NCBI GenBank assembly: GCA_964415085.1
Contig: CAYPYI010000008.1
Coordinates: forward strand, 1-43,596
DNA: 43,596 bases
Direction of reading: 5' to 3'
Source of the DNA: CAYPYI01 sp964415085
GTDB taxonomy: Bacteria > Bacillota > Clostridia > Tissierellales > Tissierellaceae
Below the pieces are notes generated by a model. That model was not told the origin of the DNA and did no database searches. It saw nothing but the letters and a program-made list of their open reading frames with translations. The position numbers and the translations under genes were made by a program. Shown piece by piece: positions 8,869 to 17,437 of this stretch (within the stretch, counting starts at the first letter, position 1; each line of letters opens with the position of its first letter).

Positions 8869-8953
8869 GAAATATGATCGTTATTTTTTTATCTAATATT
8901 TATTATTAATCTTATAGGGTATAAATTATTTAAATCAATTATAAATATACTAC

Positions 8954-8983
8954 TTGTATTTGATAAAAATATGTTATTATATA
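8954..8983 (+). promoter_or_regulatory. Candidate nadK promoter
   Basis: TTGTAT (8954-8959) and TATATA (8978-8983) are separated by 18 bp, about 60 bp upstream of the NAD kinase start. The region is AT-rich, so chance matches are common. Confidence 0.35.
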
Positions 8984-9009
8984 AAGTGTCCTGATTTATT
9001 TCAGAATTA

Positions 9010-9036
9010 TATCAATAGCTACCATTGATAGGAGGT
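9010..9036 (+). promoter_or_regulatory. Hairpin abutting the nadK ribosome binding site
   Basis: The perfect 7-bp inverted repeat TATCAAT (9010-9016) and ATTGATA (9024-9030) ends directly against GGAGGT (9031-9036). Folding in the mRNA could hinder or stack on the ribosome binding site. No known riboswitch class is recognised. Confidence 0.35.
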
Positions 9037-9042
9037 ATCTAC

Positions 9043-9849
9043 TTGCAAATTAAAAGAAAAATTAATCTAATATCAAATAACAACTTTATATCACAGAAAA
9101 CAGCCTCTATTTTAAAAGAAAAACTTGAATATCATAATTTTATTGTCACGGAAAAATATACAAATGAAGCAGAATTAAATATTGCAGTGGGTGGAGATGG
9201 TGCCTTTTTACGTGCTATACATAGAAATGGATTCCCAGATATACCTTTCGTTGGAATAAATACTGGTCATTTAGGTTTTTTTCAAGAAATAAGACCTGAA
9301 AATATAGATAAATTTATTAGCCAATATATCCTAGAAGATTATCATGTTGAAGAGATGTATTTGATGGAGACTGAAGTTATAACTAGTGATTATAATTTTA
9401 ATCTTTTAAGTGTAAATGAAATTGTTATAAAGGCTGAAAATTCAAAGGTAATGCATCTGGATTTATTTGTAGATGATAATCACTTAGAAAAATTTAGTGG
9501 TGATGGGCTGATTGTATCTACCCCTTCTGGTAGTACAGCATATAGTTATTCTGCCGGAGGTGCTATAGTTTATCCAACTTTAGAATCTTTACAAATAACA
9601 CCTATTGCTCCTATTATTTCAAAAGCTTTTAGATCTTTACCAAATAGTATTATCGTACCAGGAGATTTAAACATAAAAATCCTTCCTGATAAACGACATT
9701 CAAATAATACTTTAATTGTAAATGATGGAAACGAAATAAAGTATCATAATATAGATTATTTTAATATAAAAATGTCTGATAAGAAAATAAAGAAATTAAA
9801 TTTTGATAAAAATATGTATTGGAATAATTTAAAAGAAAAATTCCTATAA
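9043..9849 (+). CDS. nadK: NAD kinase
   Basis: The enzyme phosphorylates NAD+ to NADP+ with ATP or polyphosphate. The 268-residue protein shows the family marks: GGDGAFLRA with GGDG at 50-53, GINTGHLGFF near 73-82, NEIVIK near 126, and the glycine-rich loop GDGLIVSTPSGSTAYSYSAGG (split: GDGLIVSTP, then SGSTAYS). I chose TTG 9043 (MQIKRKI) because GGAGGT lies 6 nt upstream; the in-frame TTG at 9025 precedes that site and cannot use it. In many Firmicutes nadK lies next to recN or argR, but here it stands alone between the 6S-like RNA and a terminator. Confidence 0.95.
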   Translation: MQIKRKINLISNNNFISQKTASILKEKLEYHNFIVTEKYTNEAELNIAVGGDGAFLRAIHRNGFPDIPFVGINTGHLGFFQEIRPENIDKFISQYILEDYHVEEMYLMETEVITSDYNFNLLSVNEIVIKAENSKVMHLDLFVDDNHLEKFSGDGLIVSTPSGSTAYSYSAGGAIVYPTLESLQITPIAPIISKAFRSLPNSIIVPGDLNIKILPDKRHSNNTLIVNDGNEIKYHNIDYFNIKMSDKKIKKLNFDKNMYWNNLKEKFL

Positions 9850-9852
9850 ATA

Positions 9853-9890
9853 AAAGAAACCTCAAATTCAAATTTGAGGTTTCTTTTTTT
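9853..9890. terminator. Bidirectional terminator between nadK and pepF
   Basis: AAAGAAACCTCAAATT-CA-AATTTGAGGTTTCTTT has a 16-bp stem with T-runs on both strands. It separates the convergent nadK (plus) and pepF (minus) genes. Confidence 0.9.
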
Positions 9891-9904
9891 CATATACAAA
9901 TCAA

Positions 9905-11698
9905 TTATATTAATTCTGCAAAATCATCTACTAATTTTCCAAATAACTTCATACCATTATCTACAGGTTCTTTAGTCGTCATATCTACTCCAGCTTTTTG
10001 TAATATGTTTATTGCATAATCAGAGCTACCACTTTTTAAGAATTCTAAATATTTCTCTACTGCACCTGGTTCTTTGTTTATTATTTTAGTAGAAAAATCT
10101 ACTGCACAAGAAAATCCTGTTGCATATTGGAAAACATAAAAGTTGTAATAAAAGTGAGGTATTCTTGCCCATTCTATACCAATTTCTTCATCTACAACTA
10201 CATTAGGTCCATAGTATTTCTTATTTAAATCACTATAAGTGCTACATAAGTAGTCACTTGTAAGGGCTCCACCTTCTTCTACGAATCTATTAATAATCAT
10301 TTCAAATTCAGCAAACATAGTTTGTCTAAATACCGTTGTTCTAAAACTTTCTATATAATGATTTAATAAATATAACTTTTCATTTTCATCTTTTGTATTT
10401 TCAAGCATATAGTTTAATAATAATAATTCATTTGTTGTTGAAGCTACTTCTGCTAAAAATATGCTGTAGTTACCATAAATAAAAGGTTGATATTTTCTAG
10501 TTAAATAACTATGCATAGAGTGACCCATCTCATGAGCTGTAGTAAATACATTGTCTAAAGTATCCTTATAGTTCAATAAAATAAATGGATGTGAGTCATA
10601 AGATCCACCTGAATATGCTCCAGATCTTTTCCCTCTAGTTTCATAAACATCAACCCATCTTGAACTAAATCCTTCTTCCATTGCACTTACATACTCTTCA
10701 CCTAAAGGTTGAAGTGCTTTCTTTATAACTTCAACACCTTCATCATATGAGAATTTAAAGTCAACATCTGATACTATAGGAGTATATATATCATACATAT
10801 GAAGTTCTTCTACTCCTAAAACTTTTTTTCTAACATCCATATATTTATACATTTTATCTAAATTATCATGTATAGATTCTATTAAGTTATCATATACACT
10901 AACTGGTATATTATTTTCATGCAAACTTGCATGTCTAGAACTTTCATATCCTCTCATTTTAGATTTAAATATATTAGCCTTTATTTCTCCTGATAAAGTA
11001 GATGCTAAAGTGTTTTTATGATCATAATAAACACTATATAAAGCTTCAAATGCATCTTTTCTTATCCTTCTATTCTTACTTTCCATAAAAGGAATAAAGT
11101 TTCCATGTGTTATCTCAACTTCATTTCCATCTTCATCTTTAATTTTAGGGAATTTTAAATCGGCATTATTTAACATAGAAAATGTATTTGATGAAGCTGT
11201 ACCAATTTCAGATACTTGAGCCATAATAGCTTCTTCTCTTGCTGATAAAACGTGTTTTTTACCTCTAAATATATTATCAAAAAATTGCTTATATTCAGAA
11301 AGTTCTTCATTTTCTTCTAAATACCCTCTAATTATATCTTCATCTGATTCAAGGATCATAGGTGTTACAAAAGAGGATTTTTCTGAAACCTTTGTATATA
11401 AACTTACAGCCTTACTTTCTAAAGCCTGAGCTGTACTATCTCTTGTATCAATATCTAAATTCATACTCGCAAATGAATATAAATTCATAAGGTTTCTATA
11501 CATAGTCTCATAGTCTTTTATTCCTTTTAATAAGTCATTACTCGAATTTGTTAATGTGTCTTTATATTCTTCAAATTCATTTGCTAATTTTTCTACCTTA
11601 TCATGCATTTTGTTCCATTCATCATAGTCCTTAAACATAGACTTTATATCCCAAGTATATTCTACTGGAATATCTTCCCTTTTTAATTCTTCTTTCAT
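9905..11698 (-). CDS. pepF: Oligoendopeptidase F (M3B zinc metallopeptidase)
   Basis: This is a cytoplasmic zinc endopeptidase that cleaves short peptides of roughly 7-17 residues. The 597-residue protein has the M3 catalytic motif HEMGH at 389-393, with the third ligand expected in the following LAEVASTTNE segment (near 418). The family C-terminal block YYNFYVFQYATGFS is also present. The length is standard for PepF. I chose ATG 11696-11698 because GAGGAGTGATTAT lies just upstream; the in-frame TTG at 11711-11713 is part of that site. The ribosome binding site lies in the end of the PBP gene, so translation is probably coupled within the FHA-FtsW-PBP-PepF run. Confidence 0.95.
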   Translation of the reverse strand: MKEELKREDIPVEYTWDIKSMFKDYDEWNKMHDKVEKLANEFEEYKDTLTNSSNDLLKGIKDYETMYRNLMNLYSFASMNLDIDTRDSTAQALESKAVSLYTKVSEKSSFVTPMILESDEDIIRGYLEENEELSEYKQFFDNIFRGKKHVLSAREEAIMAQVSEIGTASSNTFSMLNNADLKFPKIKDEDGNEVEITHGNFIPFMESKNRRIRKDAFEALYSVYYDHKNTLASTLSGEIKANIFKSKMRGYESSRHASLHENNIPVSVYDNLIESIHDNLDKMYKYMDVRKKVLGVEELHMYDIYTPIVSDVDFKFSYDEGVEVIKKALQPLGEEYVSAMEEGFSSRWVDVYETRGKRSGAYSGGSYDSHPFILLNYKDTLDNVFTTAHEMGHSMHSYLTRKYQPFIYGNYSIFLAEVASTTNELLLLNYMLENTKDENEKLYLLNHYIESFRTTVFRQTMFAEFEMIINRFVEEGGALTSDYLCSTYSDLNKKYYGPNVVVDEEIGIEWARIPHFYYNFYVFQYATGFSCAVDFSTKIINKEPGAVEKYLEFLKSGSSDYAINILQKAGVDMTTKEPVDNGMKLFGKLVDDFAELI

Positions 11699-11702
11699 AT
11701 AA

Positions 11703-13115
11703 TCACTCCTCAAAATTTATATTGTTTAACCCATGTATAATTAAATCCCTTGCAATAGGTGCAGCTCCCTTACCTCCTGTTAATCCAGACTCTTCTAAAA
11801 CAACAACAACTGCTATTTTAGGATCATCAAAAGGCGCATATCCCATAAACCAGCTATGAGTTTTACCTGATCCATTTTCCGCAGTACCTGTTTTACCTGC
11901 AACTTTAACATTTTTAATAGATGCATTTTTACCAGTACCACCTTTTACTACCTCTCTCATCATATTTGCAATTTCAATAGATGTAAAAGGATCTACAGGT
12001 CGTGATAACTCTTCTGGTTTAGTTTTTCTAATTATCCTACCACTATCACTGTAAACATTTTTTACTAGATAAGGCTTCATCATCTTTCCATCATTAGCTA
12101 TGGTTGATACAGTAAGTAACATATTAAGTGGAGTTGTTTGTATGTCACCTTGTCCAATCGCTGTAGCACTCAAGCTAGTACCAATTAACTCATTTTTGGG
12201 GATCTGTGATGTTTTTACATCTAAATCAAAATCTATTTTTTGATTAAACATATATGCCTCTGCCATACTTAAAATACTAGGATATTTAATAACCTGAGAT
12301 TTTGAAGCATAATACGTATTGCACGAATTAATAAAAGCTGAATTTAAATTTATATTTCCATGTTTCATTTTTCCATAATCTGTAAAGGTATATCCATCTA
12401 CTATCTCTTGCCCTGTACAATTATAGTTTAAATCAATTTCTTTATCACTATTTAAAATTGCTGATGTTGTAATAACTTTAAATATAGAACCTGGAGCATA
12501 TAATCCTTGTGTTGCTCTATTTAATAAAGGGCTATTGTTATCCTCAATAACATCCTTCCAAACTTCATTTAAATTAGAAGCATCAAAGTCTGGTAAACTT
12601 ACCATTGAGTAAATCTCTCCAGTTTTAGGATTCATAGTTATTACAGAACCTTTATAGTTACTTAACAAACTTCTACTTTTTTCTTGCATTGAATGATCAA
12701 TTGTCAATTCTAAATTATTACCAACAGAACTAGGTAATACTATATTTTTTAAATCATTAATAGCCATTGACGGATTTATATTTAAAAGCTCATTATTATA
12801 TCTTAGCTCTAAACCCGATTTACCAAATTCACGACTAGAATATCCTATTATATGAGAATATAACGCACCATAGTTGTATATTCTCTTATTAGATTCTTCA
12901 TTTTTTTGGCTTTCTGCTAAAATTAATCCATTTCTATCAGATATACTTCCTCTTTTTACTTTTTCTTCATTAGCCCACAGTCTTTTATTAAAAGGATGAT
13001 TTTTTAAGCTAGCAGATTTAAATACTTGGAAATAGCTTAAATAAACTATTAATCCTGTAAAAAGTATTATAAAAGCAGTTAGTACTACAACTGCTCTTTT
13101 ATTTAATTTGTCCAT
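11703..13115 (-). CDS. Class B penicillin-binding protein (transpeptidase)
   Basis: The 470-residue peptidoglycan transpeptidase has a single N-terminal membrane anchor (about residues 8-28). A short dimerisation region includes RGSISDRNGLILAES near 55-69. The penicillin-binding domain carries SIFK with Ser210 as the acyl-enzyme residue and Lys213, SCN at 264-266, and KTG at 408-410. This size and layout match the PbpA/FtsI-like class that partners SEDS proteins. Its start overlaps the end of the SEDS gene by 17 bp, as expected for a polymerase-transpeptidase pair. GGGAGG lies upstream of ATG 13113-13115. Whether it acts in septal or side-wall synthesis cannot be told. Confidence 0.93.
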   Translation of the reverse strand: MDKLNKRAVVVLTAFIILFTGLIVYLSYFQVFKSASLKNHPFNKRLWANEEKVKRGSISDRNGLILAESQKNEESNKRIYNYGALYSHIIGYSSREFGKSGLELRYNNELLNINPSMAINDLKNIVLPSSVGNNLELTIDHSMQEKSRSLLSNYKGSVITMNPKTGEIYSMVSLPDFDASNLNEVWKDVIEDNNSPLLNRATQGLYAPGSIFKVITTSAILNSDKEIDLNYNCTGQEIVDGYTFTDYGKMKHGNINLNSAFINSCNTYYASKSQVIKYPSILSMAEAYMFNQKIDFDLDVKTSQIPKNELIGTSLSATAIGQGDIQTTPLNMLLTVSTIANDGKMMKPYLVKNVYSDSGRIIRKTKPEELSRPVDPFTSIEIANMMREVVKGGTGKNASIKNVKVAGKTGTAENGSGKTHSWFMGYAPFDDPKIAVVVVLEESGLTGGKGAAPIARDLIIHGLNNINFEE

Positions 13116-14361
13116 CTACTTCAACCTCCCATTTAATGTCTTCAGACGCAACCTGTAAGACTCCTAGGGCTATAAAACTTGATAGTATAGAAGTACCTCC
13201 ATAAGCCATAAAAGGAAGGGTAATCCCTGTTAAAGGTATTACGTTTAATACGCCTCCTAAGATTACAAATGATTGAACTCCAAATAATGCACTTACACCA
13301 AATGCTAGGACTTTCAAGAACATATCTGATTGTCTTATAGCTATTTTAAAACCTCTATATACTAAAATCATAAATAACATAATGATGGCAATACCCATAA
13401 ATACTCCCATCTCCTCAATTATAGCTGGATATATAAAATCATTATAAGCTAAAGGTATAAATTGAGGATGTCCCAAACCTAATCCTCTTCCAAAAAAACC
13501 ACCTTCTGCTATTGAGAATAAACCTTGAATAATTTGATAACCTGTTGTTTCTGCATACTTCCATGGATCTAACCAAATATCAAATCTTACTCTAACATGA
13601 CTAAAAATAAAATATCCTAAAATTCCACTTATAATGAAAAGTAAAATATTCCCATATACTAATCTTCTATCTTCTTCAAATATAAACTGTATAATAACAA
13701 ATATTCCATAAAAAATTAAAGCCATACCCAAATCTCTTTGTAAAAACAATAGTCCCATAAAAGTATATATAATAAATAATATTAAAAGTGATGAGTACTT
13801 ACTATATTTACTACCACTTAAAATCCTGTCATCTTTTTCCTTTCCATAATGACAAGCTAAAATAAAAATTAATATTAATTTTGTTATTTCAGCAGGTTGA
13901 AAGCTAATTAATCCAAAAAGACTTATCCAGTTTTTTGCCCCATGTGTCCTACTGGAAAATATGAAAGTTATGGCAAAAAATAAATATCCAAGAATAATAT
14001 AAAATATTATAAACCTATCCCAAATTCTAATATTTTTTAATATAAAGTATGTTAAATAAAAACAAACAACACCAATAAAAACAAATATAAGTTGTTTCTT
14101 TCCTAAAGCTGGATTTAATCTATATATCATTATAAGTCCAATTGACATAAGCATAGTAGCTATTAAATATATATAGTGGTCACCAGAAGATACTTTATAA
14201 AGTATAATATTTGATATATATATAATAAGAACAAGGCCTATTCCAACTAACATATTATCTTTATTTACTGTTTCAATATCATATGTAAATAGCAATATTA
14301 ATGCTAGTATTTCAAACAACATCAATAAAAACCTTGGTCTTTTAATACTAATATTCTCCAT
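13099..14361 (-). CDS. SEDS-family peptidoglycan glycosyltransferase (FtsW/RodA/SpoVE type)
   Basis: This 420-residue polytopic membrane protein has about ten hydrophobic segments. SEDS marks are MIYRLNP near 79-85, the HGAKNWISL block near 145, QRDLG near 208, and the long extracellular loop with FGRGLGLG and YNDFIYPAIIEEMG near 290-320. SEDS proteins polymerise lipid II with a cognate class B PBP, which is encoded immediately downstream and overlaps by 17 bp. FtsW and RodA cannot be separated with certainty by eye. GGAGACAA precedes the ATG. The FHA-domain gene lies 7 bp upstream. Confidence 0.93.
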   Translation of the reverse strand: MENISIKRPRFLLMLFEILALILLFTYDIETVNKDNMLVGIGLVLIIYISNIILYKVSSGDHYIYLIATMLMSIGLIMIYRLNPALGKKQLIFVFIGVVCFYLTYFILKNIRIWDRFIIFYIILGYLFFAITFIFSSRTHGAKNWISLFGLISFQPAEITKLILIFILACHYGKEKDDRILSGSKYSKYSSLLILFIIYTFMGLLFLQRDLGMALIFYGIFVIIQFIFEEDRRLVYGNILLFIISGILGYFIFSHVRVRFDIWLDPWKYAETTGYQIIQGLFSIAEGGFFGRGLGLGHPQFIPLAYNDFIYPAIIEEMGVFMGIAIIMLFMILVYRGFKIAIRQSDMFLKVLAFGVSALFGVQSFVILGGVLNVIPLTGITLPFMAYGGTSILSSFIALGVLQVASEDIKWEVEVDGQIK

Positions 14362-14368
14362 TTGTCTC

Positions 14369-14800
14369 CTACTCTCTATTCATAAAAATAAATTCTAAAT
14401 CTCCTACCTTGATTCTATCACCATTTCTTAATTTTACTACTCCCTCTACCAATACATCATTTATATAAGTTCCATTAGAACTTTCTAAATCTTCTAAATA
14501 ATATTCATTATTTTCTTCTTCTATTTTTAGATGTCTATTTGAAACAAACATATCCTTAATTATTATATCATTAGCATTACTTCTTCCTAAAGTTAAACTA
14601 TCTTCTAAAGAGTAATATTCCCTTACATTATAAGGAAGTGTATCTCTTCTATTTAAAAGTTTTAAGTATGCTCCTGACTCACTACCTGTTATGCTCATAC
14701 TTTTTATGTCTAAATAAATGAGCCTAATTATTGTAAATATAAATAAATATATTATAAAAATAAATATGTATTTAAAAACTACTGATAATAATTCAAACAT
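14369..14800 (-). CDS. Membrane-anchored FHA-domain protein
   Basis: The 143-residue protein has an N-terminal membrane helix (about residues 8-28) and one C-terminal forkhead-associated domain (about 65-140). The phosphothreonine-binding marks are visible: LGRSNANDI near 72, VSNRHLKI near 89, LEDLESSNGTYIND near 103 and the GDRIKVGDLEF end strand. FHA domains read phosphothreonine made by PASTA-type Ser/Thr kinases. None is encoded in this window, although actinobacterial clusters with FtsW/PbpA do carry PknB. I chose ATG 14798-14800; GGGAGGG lies 6 nt upstream, while an in-frame GTG at 14804-14806 is too close. Confidence 0.9.
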   Translation of the reverse strand: MFELLSVVFKYIFIFIIYLFIFTIIRLIYLDIKSMSITGSESGAYLKLLNRRDTLPYNVREYYSLEDSLTLGRSNANDIIIKDMFVSNRHLKIEEENNEYYLEDLESSNGTYINDVLVEGVVKLRNGDRIKVGDLEFIFMNRE

Positions 14801-14825
14801 ATACACCCTCCCACTCTATTATTTT

Positions 14826-14854
14826 ATAATATCACAAAGAGCTTGGATTGTGAA
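14826..14854 (-). promoter_or_regulatory. Promoter of the FHA-SEDS-PBP-pepF operon
   Basis: On the minus strand TTCACA (14849-14854), 17 bp, TATTAT (14826-14831). Both hexamers match consensus at five of six positions. The FHA start codon lies about 26 bp downstream of the -10. Confidence 0.65.
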
Positions 14855-14877
14855 CTAAATCAAAGGGTATAAATTAA

Positions 14878-14905
14878 TTGAATAATTATGTTTTACATAT
14901 ATAAT
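14878..14905 (+). promoter_or_regulatory. Promoter of the pspC-like gene
   Basis: TTGAAT (14878-14883), 16 bp, TATAAT (14900-14905). The expected start near 14912 leaves a very short leader that contains just the TTAGGAGGTAT ribosome binding site before ATG 14925. Confidence 0.6.
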
Positions 14906-14924
14906 TAGAGTTAGGAGGTATATT

Positions 14925-15338
14925 ATGAATAAACTATACAGATCAAATTCAAATAAAATAATATCTGGAGTTTGTGGTGGTATTGGTGAGTATATTAACA
15001 TCGATCCAAATTTAATCAGAATTCTTGCACTAATAATTTTCTTCAAGTCTCCTGGGACTTTTATAATATTTTATATTTTTGCAAGTGCAATTATTCCTGC
15101 AAATCCAGGTGTAATTGATACAGATGATTTTTACTCTAATACAAACACACCAGTATTTTTAGGAATAATGTTTATAATATTAGGAGTTCTATTATTATCA
15201 AGAATGTTATTTCCACAGTTTAACTTTAATTTCTTAACTAGTTTAAGAATATTAATAAGAAGACTTACAGATTTTTGGCCAGTATTATTAATAATATTGG
15301 GTATATATTTAATAGCTAACCAAAACAACGAACAATAA
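14925..15338 (+). CDS. PspC-domain membrane protein
   Basis: This 137-residue protein has an N-terminal PspC domain (LYRSNSNKIISGVCGGIGEY, residues 4-23, then a hydrophobic segment). Two further hydrophobic stretches follow (about 77-97 and 115-132). PspC-type proteins respond to envelope stress; in Firmicutes short versions occur with liaI-like genes or alone. TTAGGAGG supports ATG 14925. It is divergent from the FHA/PBP operon with 124 bp between the start codons and is closed by its own terminator, so it is probably monocistronic. Confidence 0.88.
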   Translation: MNKLYRSNSNKIISGVCGGIGEYINIDPNLIRILALIIFFKSPGTFIIFYIFASAIIPANPGVIDTDDFYSNTNTPVFLGIMFIILGVLLLSRMLFPQFNFNFLTSLRILIRRLTDFWPVLLIILGIYLIANQNNEQ

Positions 15339-15366
15339 AGAATCTACAAATTAGATTCTTTTTTTG
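15337..15366 (+). terminator. Intrinsic terminator after the PspC gene
   Basis: AAGAATCTA-CAAAT-TAGATTCTT is followed by a run of T to 15365. The stem starts in the last base of the stop codon. Confidence 0.88.
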
Positions 15367-15411
15367 TTTTAATGTATAATGTAAAAGATAACATAATAAA
15401 AGAGGGATTAT

Positions 15412-16419
15412 ATGAAAGTAGATTTTACCTATGAAAAACAAAAAATTGATTACGTTTCTGGATATATTTTCAAGGGGAAAAACTATAGATGCTCATTTAT
15501 AAGATACAAAAGCTTATATAGAAACCCTGCAAAAGGAACTGAATATGTAGAGTTTTATAACTATCATCCTAAAGGTCCAATAAAAGCTTCTTGTGTTATT
15601 CTTCATGGACTTGGTAGTAGAAATATTAAGTTCTTACTATGGCTTGGACCACATTTAGCATCTGCCGGTGTAAATACAAGTATATTAATTTTACCAGGAA
15701 ACTATACAAGGGTTGAAAATAACTCAGTTAGTGGTAAGAGTTTCCTATACCCAAATATGGATATACTTTTTCAGTTTTGGGAACATGCCGTTGTAGATGT
15801 CTTAACAACTATAGATTTTTTAGAGCAAGAAGGCTTGTGGCACGAAAATAATATAATTACCGGTTACTGCCTAGGTGGAATGATTGCAAGTATTGTAAGT
15901 TCAATAAGAAAAGATATATCTCATACACTATTTATGACTACAGGAGGACATATACCTAAAATTATTCATGAATCCCCTGTTGCTGCCTTTGCAAGGAGGC
16001 TATTTGAGAGTGATGAGAAATTTGATTATTTTTTAGATGATAAACAATTGTTATATGACATTTATGAAAGTCAGTTTGAAAAAGTTAAAAATATGACTTT
16101 TGATGAGTTAGTAAATAGCGAAGATATACATCCTTTGTTTAAAATTGATCCATTATCATATGCTCATTTTCTTGATAAAAATAAAGTGACTTTTGTAGAT
16201 GCTTTCTTTGATTCGACCCTACCATTAGAATCAAGAAAATATTTATATGACGAAATGGAAGATGCAAAAAGACGTATACTACCTATAACTCATGTAAGCT
16301 GGTTACCTTTTAGCTATTTTTTAGCAAAGTATATACTACACAAAGTTAAAATAACAGATAAAAAGTCTGCAAAAAAATTATTAGGTAACGAGAAGCTTGA
16401 AAATCCACTAGAAAAATAA
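15412..16419 (+). CDS. Alpha/beta-hydrolase family protein with Cys nucleophile elbow
   Basis: The 335-residue cytosolic protein has an alpha/beta-hydrolase fold. An oxyanion-type HGLGSR segment lies near residue 66, and the nucleophile elbow is GYCLGG with Cys153 in place of the usual Ser. Possible acid and base residues are Asp263 or Asp267 (VDAFFDS) and His294 (THVSWLP). A G-x-C-x-G elbow is known from dienelactone hydrolases, but this protein is longer and I do not recognise its precise family. It is followed after 10 bp by a second alpha/beta hydrolase with a normal Ser elbow. The ATG follows GAGGGATTAT. The substrate is unknown. Confidence 0.72.
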   Translation: MKVDFTYEKQKIDYVSGYIFKGKNYRCSFIRYKSLYRNPAKGTEYVEFYNYHPKGPIKASCVILHGLGSRNIKFLLWLGPHLASAGVNTSILILPGNYTRVENNSVSGKSFLYPNMDILFQFWEHAVVDVLTTIDFLEQEGLWHENNIITGYCLGGMIASIVSSIRKDISHTLFMTTGGHIPKIIHESPVAAFARRLFESDEKFDYFLDDKQLLYDIYESQFEKVKNMTFDELVNSEDIHPLFKIDPLSYAHFLDKNKVTFVDAFFDSTLPLESRKYLYDEMEDAKRRILPITHVSWLPFSYFLAKYILHKVKITDKKSAKKLLGNEKLENPLEK

Positions 16420-16429
16420 GAGGTGTATA

Positions 16430-17428
16430 ATGAAAAATATTATCGAAACTATAAAAAGAAATTTACGAAAGTCATCTTTTATTGTAAATAAGTTATATTT
16501 ATTCATAATCTTTATATTTTTAAGTGTGAGCGATTTAACACTTGGCTTGATTTATTTTTTCATTTCTTTTTTCATATACATAAAAAAACTTTTAACTTCA
16601 AGTGTTCCCATGGAGATACATGAAGATATTAAAGTAGAGACCTATGTATATAAAAAAACTGAAAAAAAAGATTTAAAAGTAGATATTTACTATCCAAATT
16701 CTAATAAAAGTTTTTATCCTTTAGTTTATTTTTGCCATGGCGGAGGATGGATCTCAGGATTTAGAGATCAACCCAATAATGTTTCATGGTGCAAATATTT
16801 AGCATCAAAGGGATATGTTGTATCTAGTATTGATTATAGATATGGCTACAGAAATACTATGTTAGATTTAACATCAGATTATAGTGATGGTTTAAAATTT
16901 TTAAAAGACAATTATTATAAATTCAAAATAGATAAACAAAACATTGTATTGATGGGTCTATCTGCTGGTGGACATCTTGCACTTTTATATTCTACTTATT
17001 TAACATATAATAAAATACAAAGCCCGTTAAGTGGTGTTAAAGCTGTAGTGGCCTATTATCCACCAACAGATTTACAACAAATGGTTGACAACAAAGATTC
17101 AAAATCCATTTTTGCTAAATTTGGTACAGTTACAACACTTAATAATTCGCCTAGTGAATTCAATGATCCATATGAATTTTACTCTCCTATACAATGGGTT
17201 AACCCTATGATGCCACCAACCATCTTAGTTCATGGTAAGATGGATGATACCGTTCCATTTGAAACTTCCGTCAAGTTTGCAAAAGCTCTTAACAAAAATA
17301 AAGTGGAATATGAATTTCTTGTTCATAGCACTGCTAACCATTCTTTTGATACTAAAAATAATGATTATACTACTGTTAGCATAATAGAAAAAACTGTTAG
17401 ATTTATTAATAAACATACAAACAATTGA
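16430..17428 (+). CDS. Membrane-anchored alpha/beta-hydrolase (HSL-type esterase)
   Basis: The protein has 332 residues. A long hydrophobic N-terminal hairpin (about residues 18-57) anchors a catalytic domain. That domain has the HGGGW oxyanion motif at 103-107, the nucleophile elbow GLSAGGH with Ser178, the acid HGKMDD (Asp272 or Asp273) and His304 in NHSFD. This matches the hormone-sensitive-lipase/BD-FAE-like esterase group; carboxyl-ester or acyl-glycan hydrolysis is plausible. The start ATG follows GAGGTGTATA. The gene is tightly linked to the preceding Cys-type hydrolase and to recX 9 bp downstream. The physiological substrate is unknown. Confidence 0.85.
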   Translation: MKNIIETIKRNLRKSSFIVNKLYLFIIFIFLSVSDLTLGLIYFFISFFIYIKKLLTSSVPMEIHEDIKVETYVYKKTEKKDLKVDIYYPNSNKSFYPLVYFCHGGGWISGFRDQPNNVSWCKYLASKGYVVSSIDYRYGYRNTMLDLTSDYSDGLKFLKDNYYKFKIDKQNIVLMGLSAGGHLALLYSTYLTYNKIQSPLSGVKAVVAYYPPTDLQQMVDNKDSKSIFAKFGTVTTLNNSPSEFNDPYEFYSPIQWVNPMMPPTILVHGKMDDTVPFETSVKFAKALNKNKVEYEFLVHSTANHSFDTKNNDYTTVSIIEKTVRFINKHTNN

Positions 17429-17437
17429 GGTGGTTAA

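Noticed and set aside
8665..8877. Open frame of 70 codons on the plus strand
   Set aside because: It lies antisense over the 6S-like RNA and its promoter, has no ribosome binding site and no protein character.
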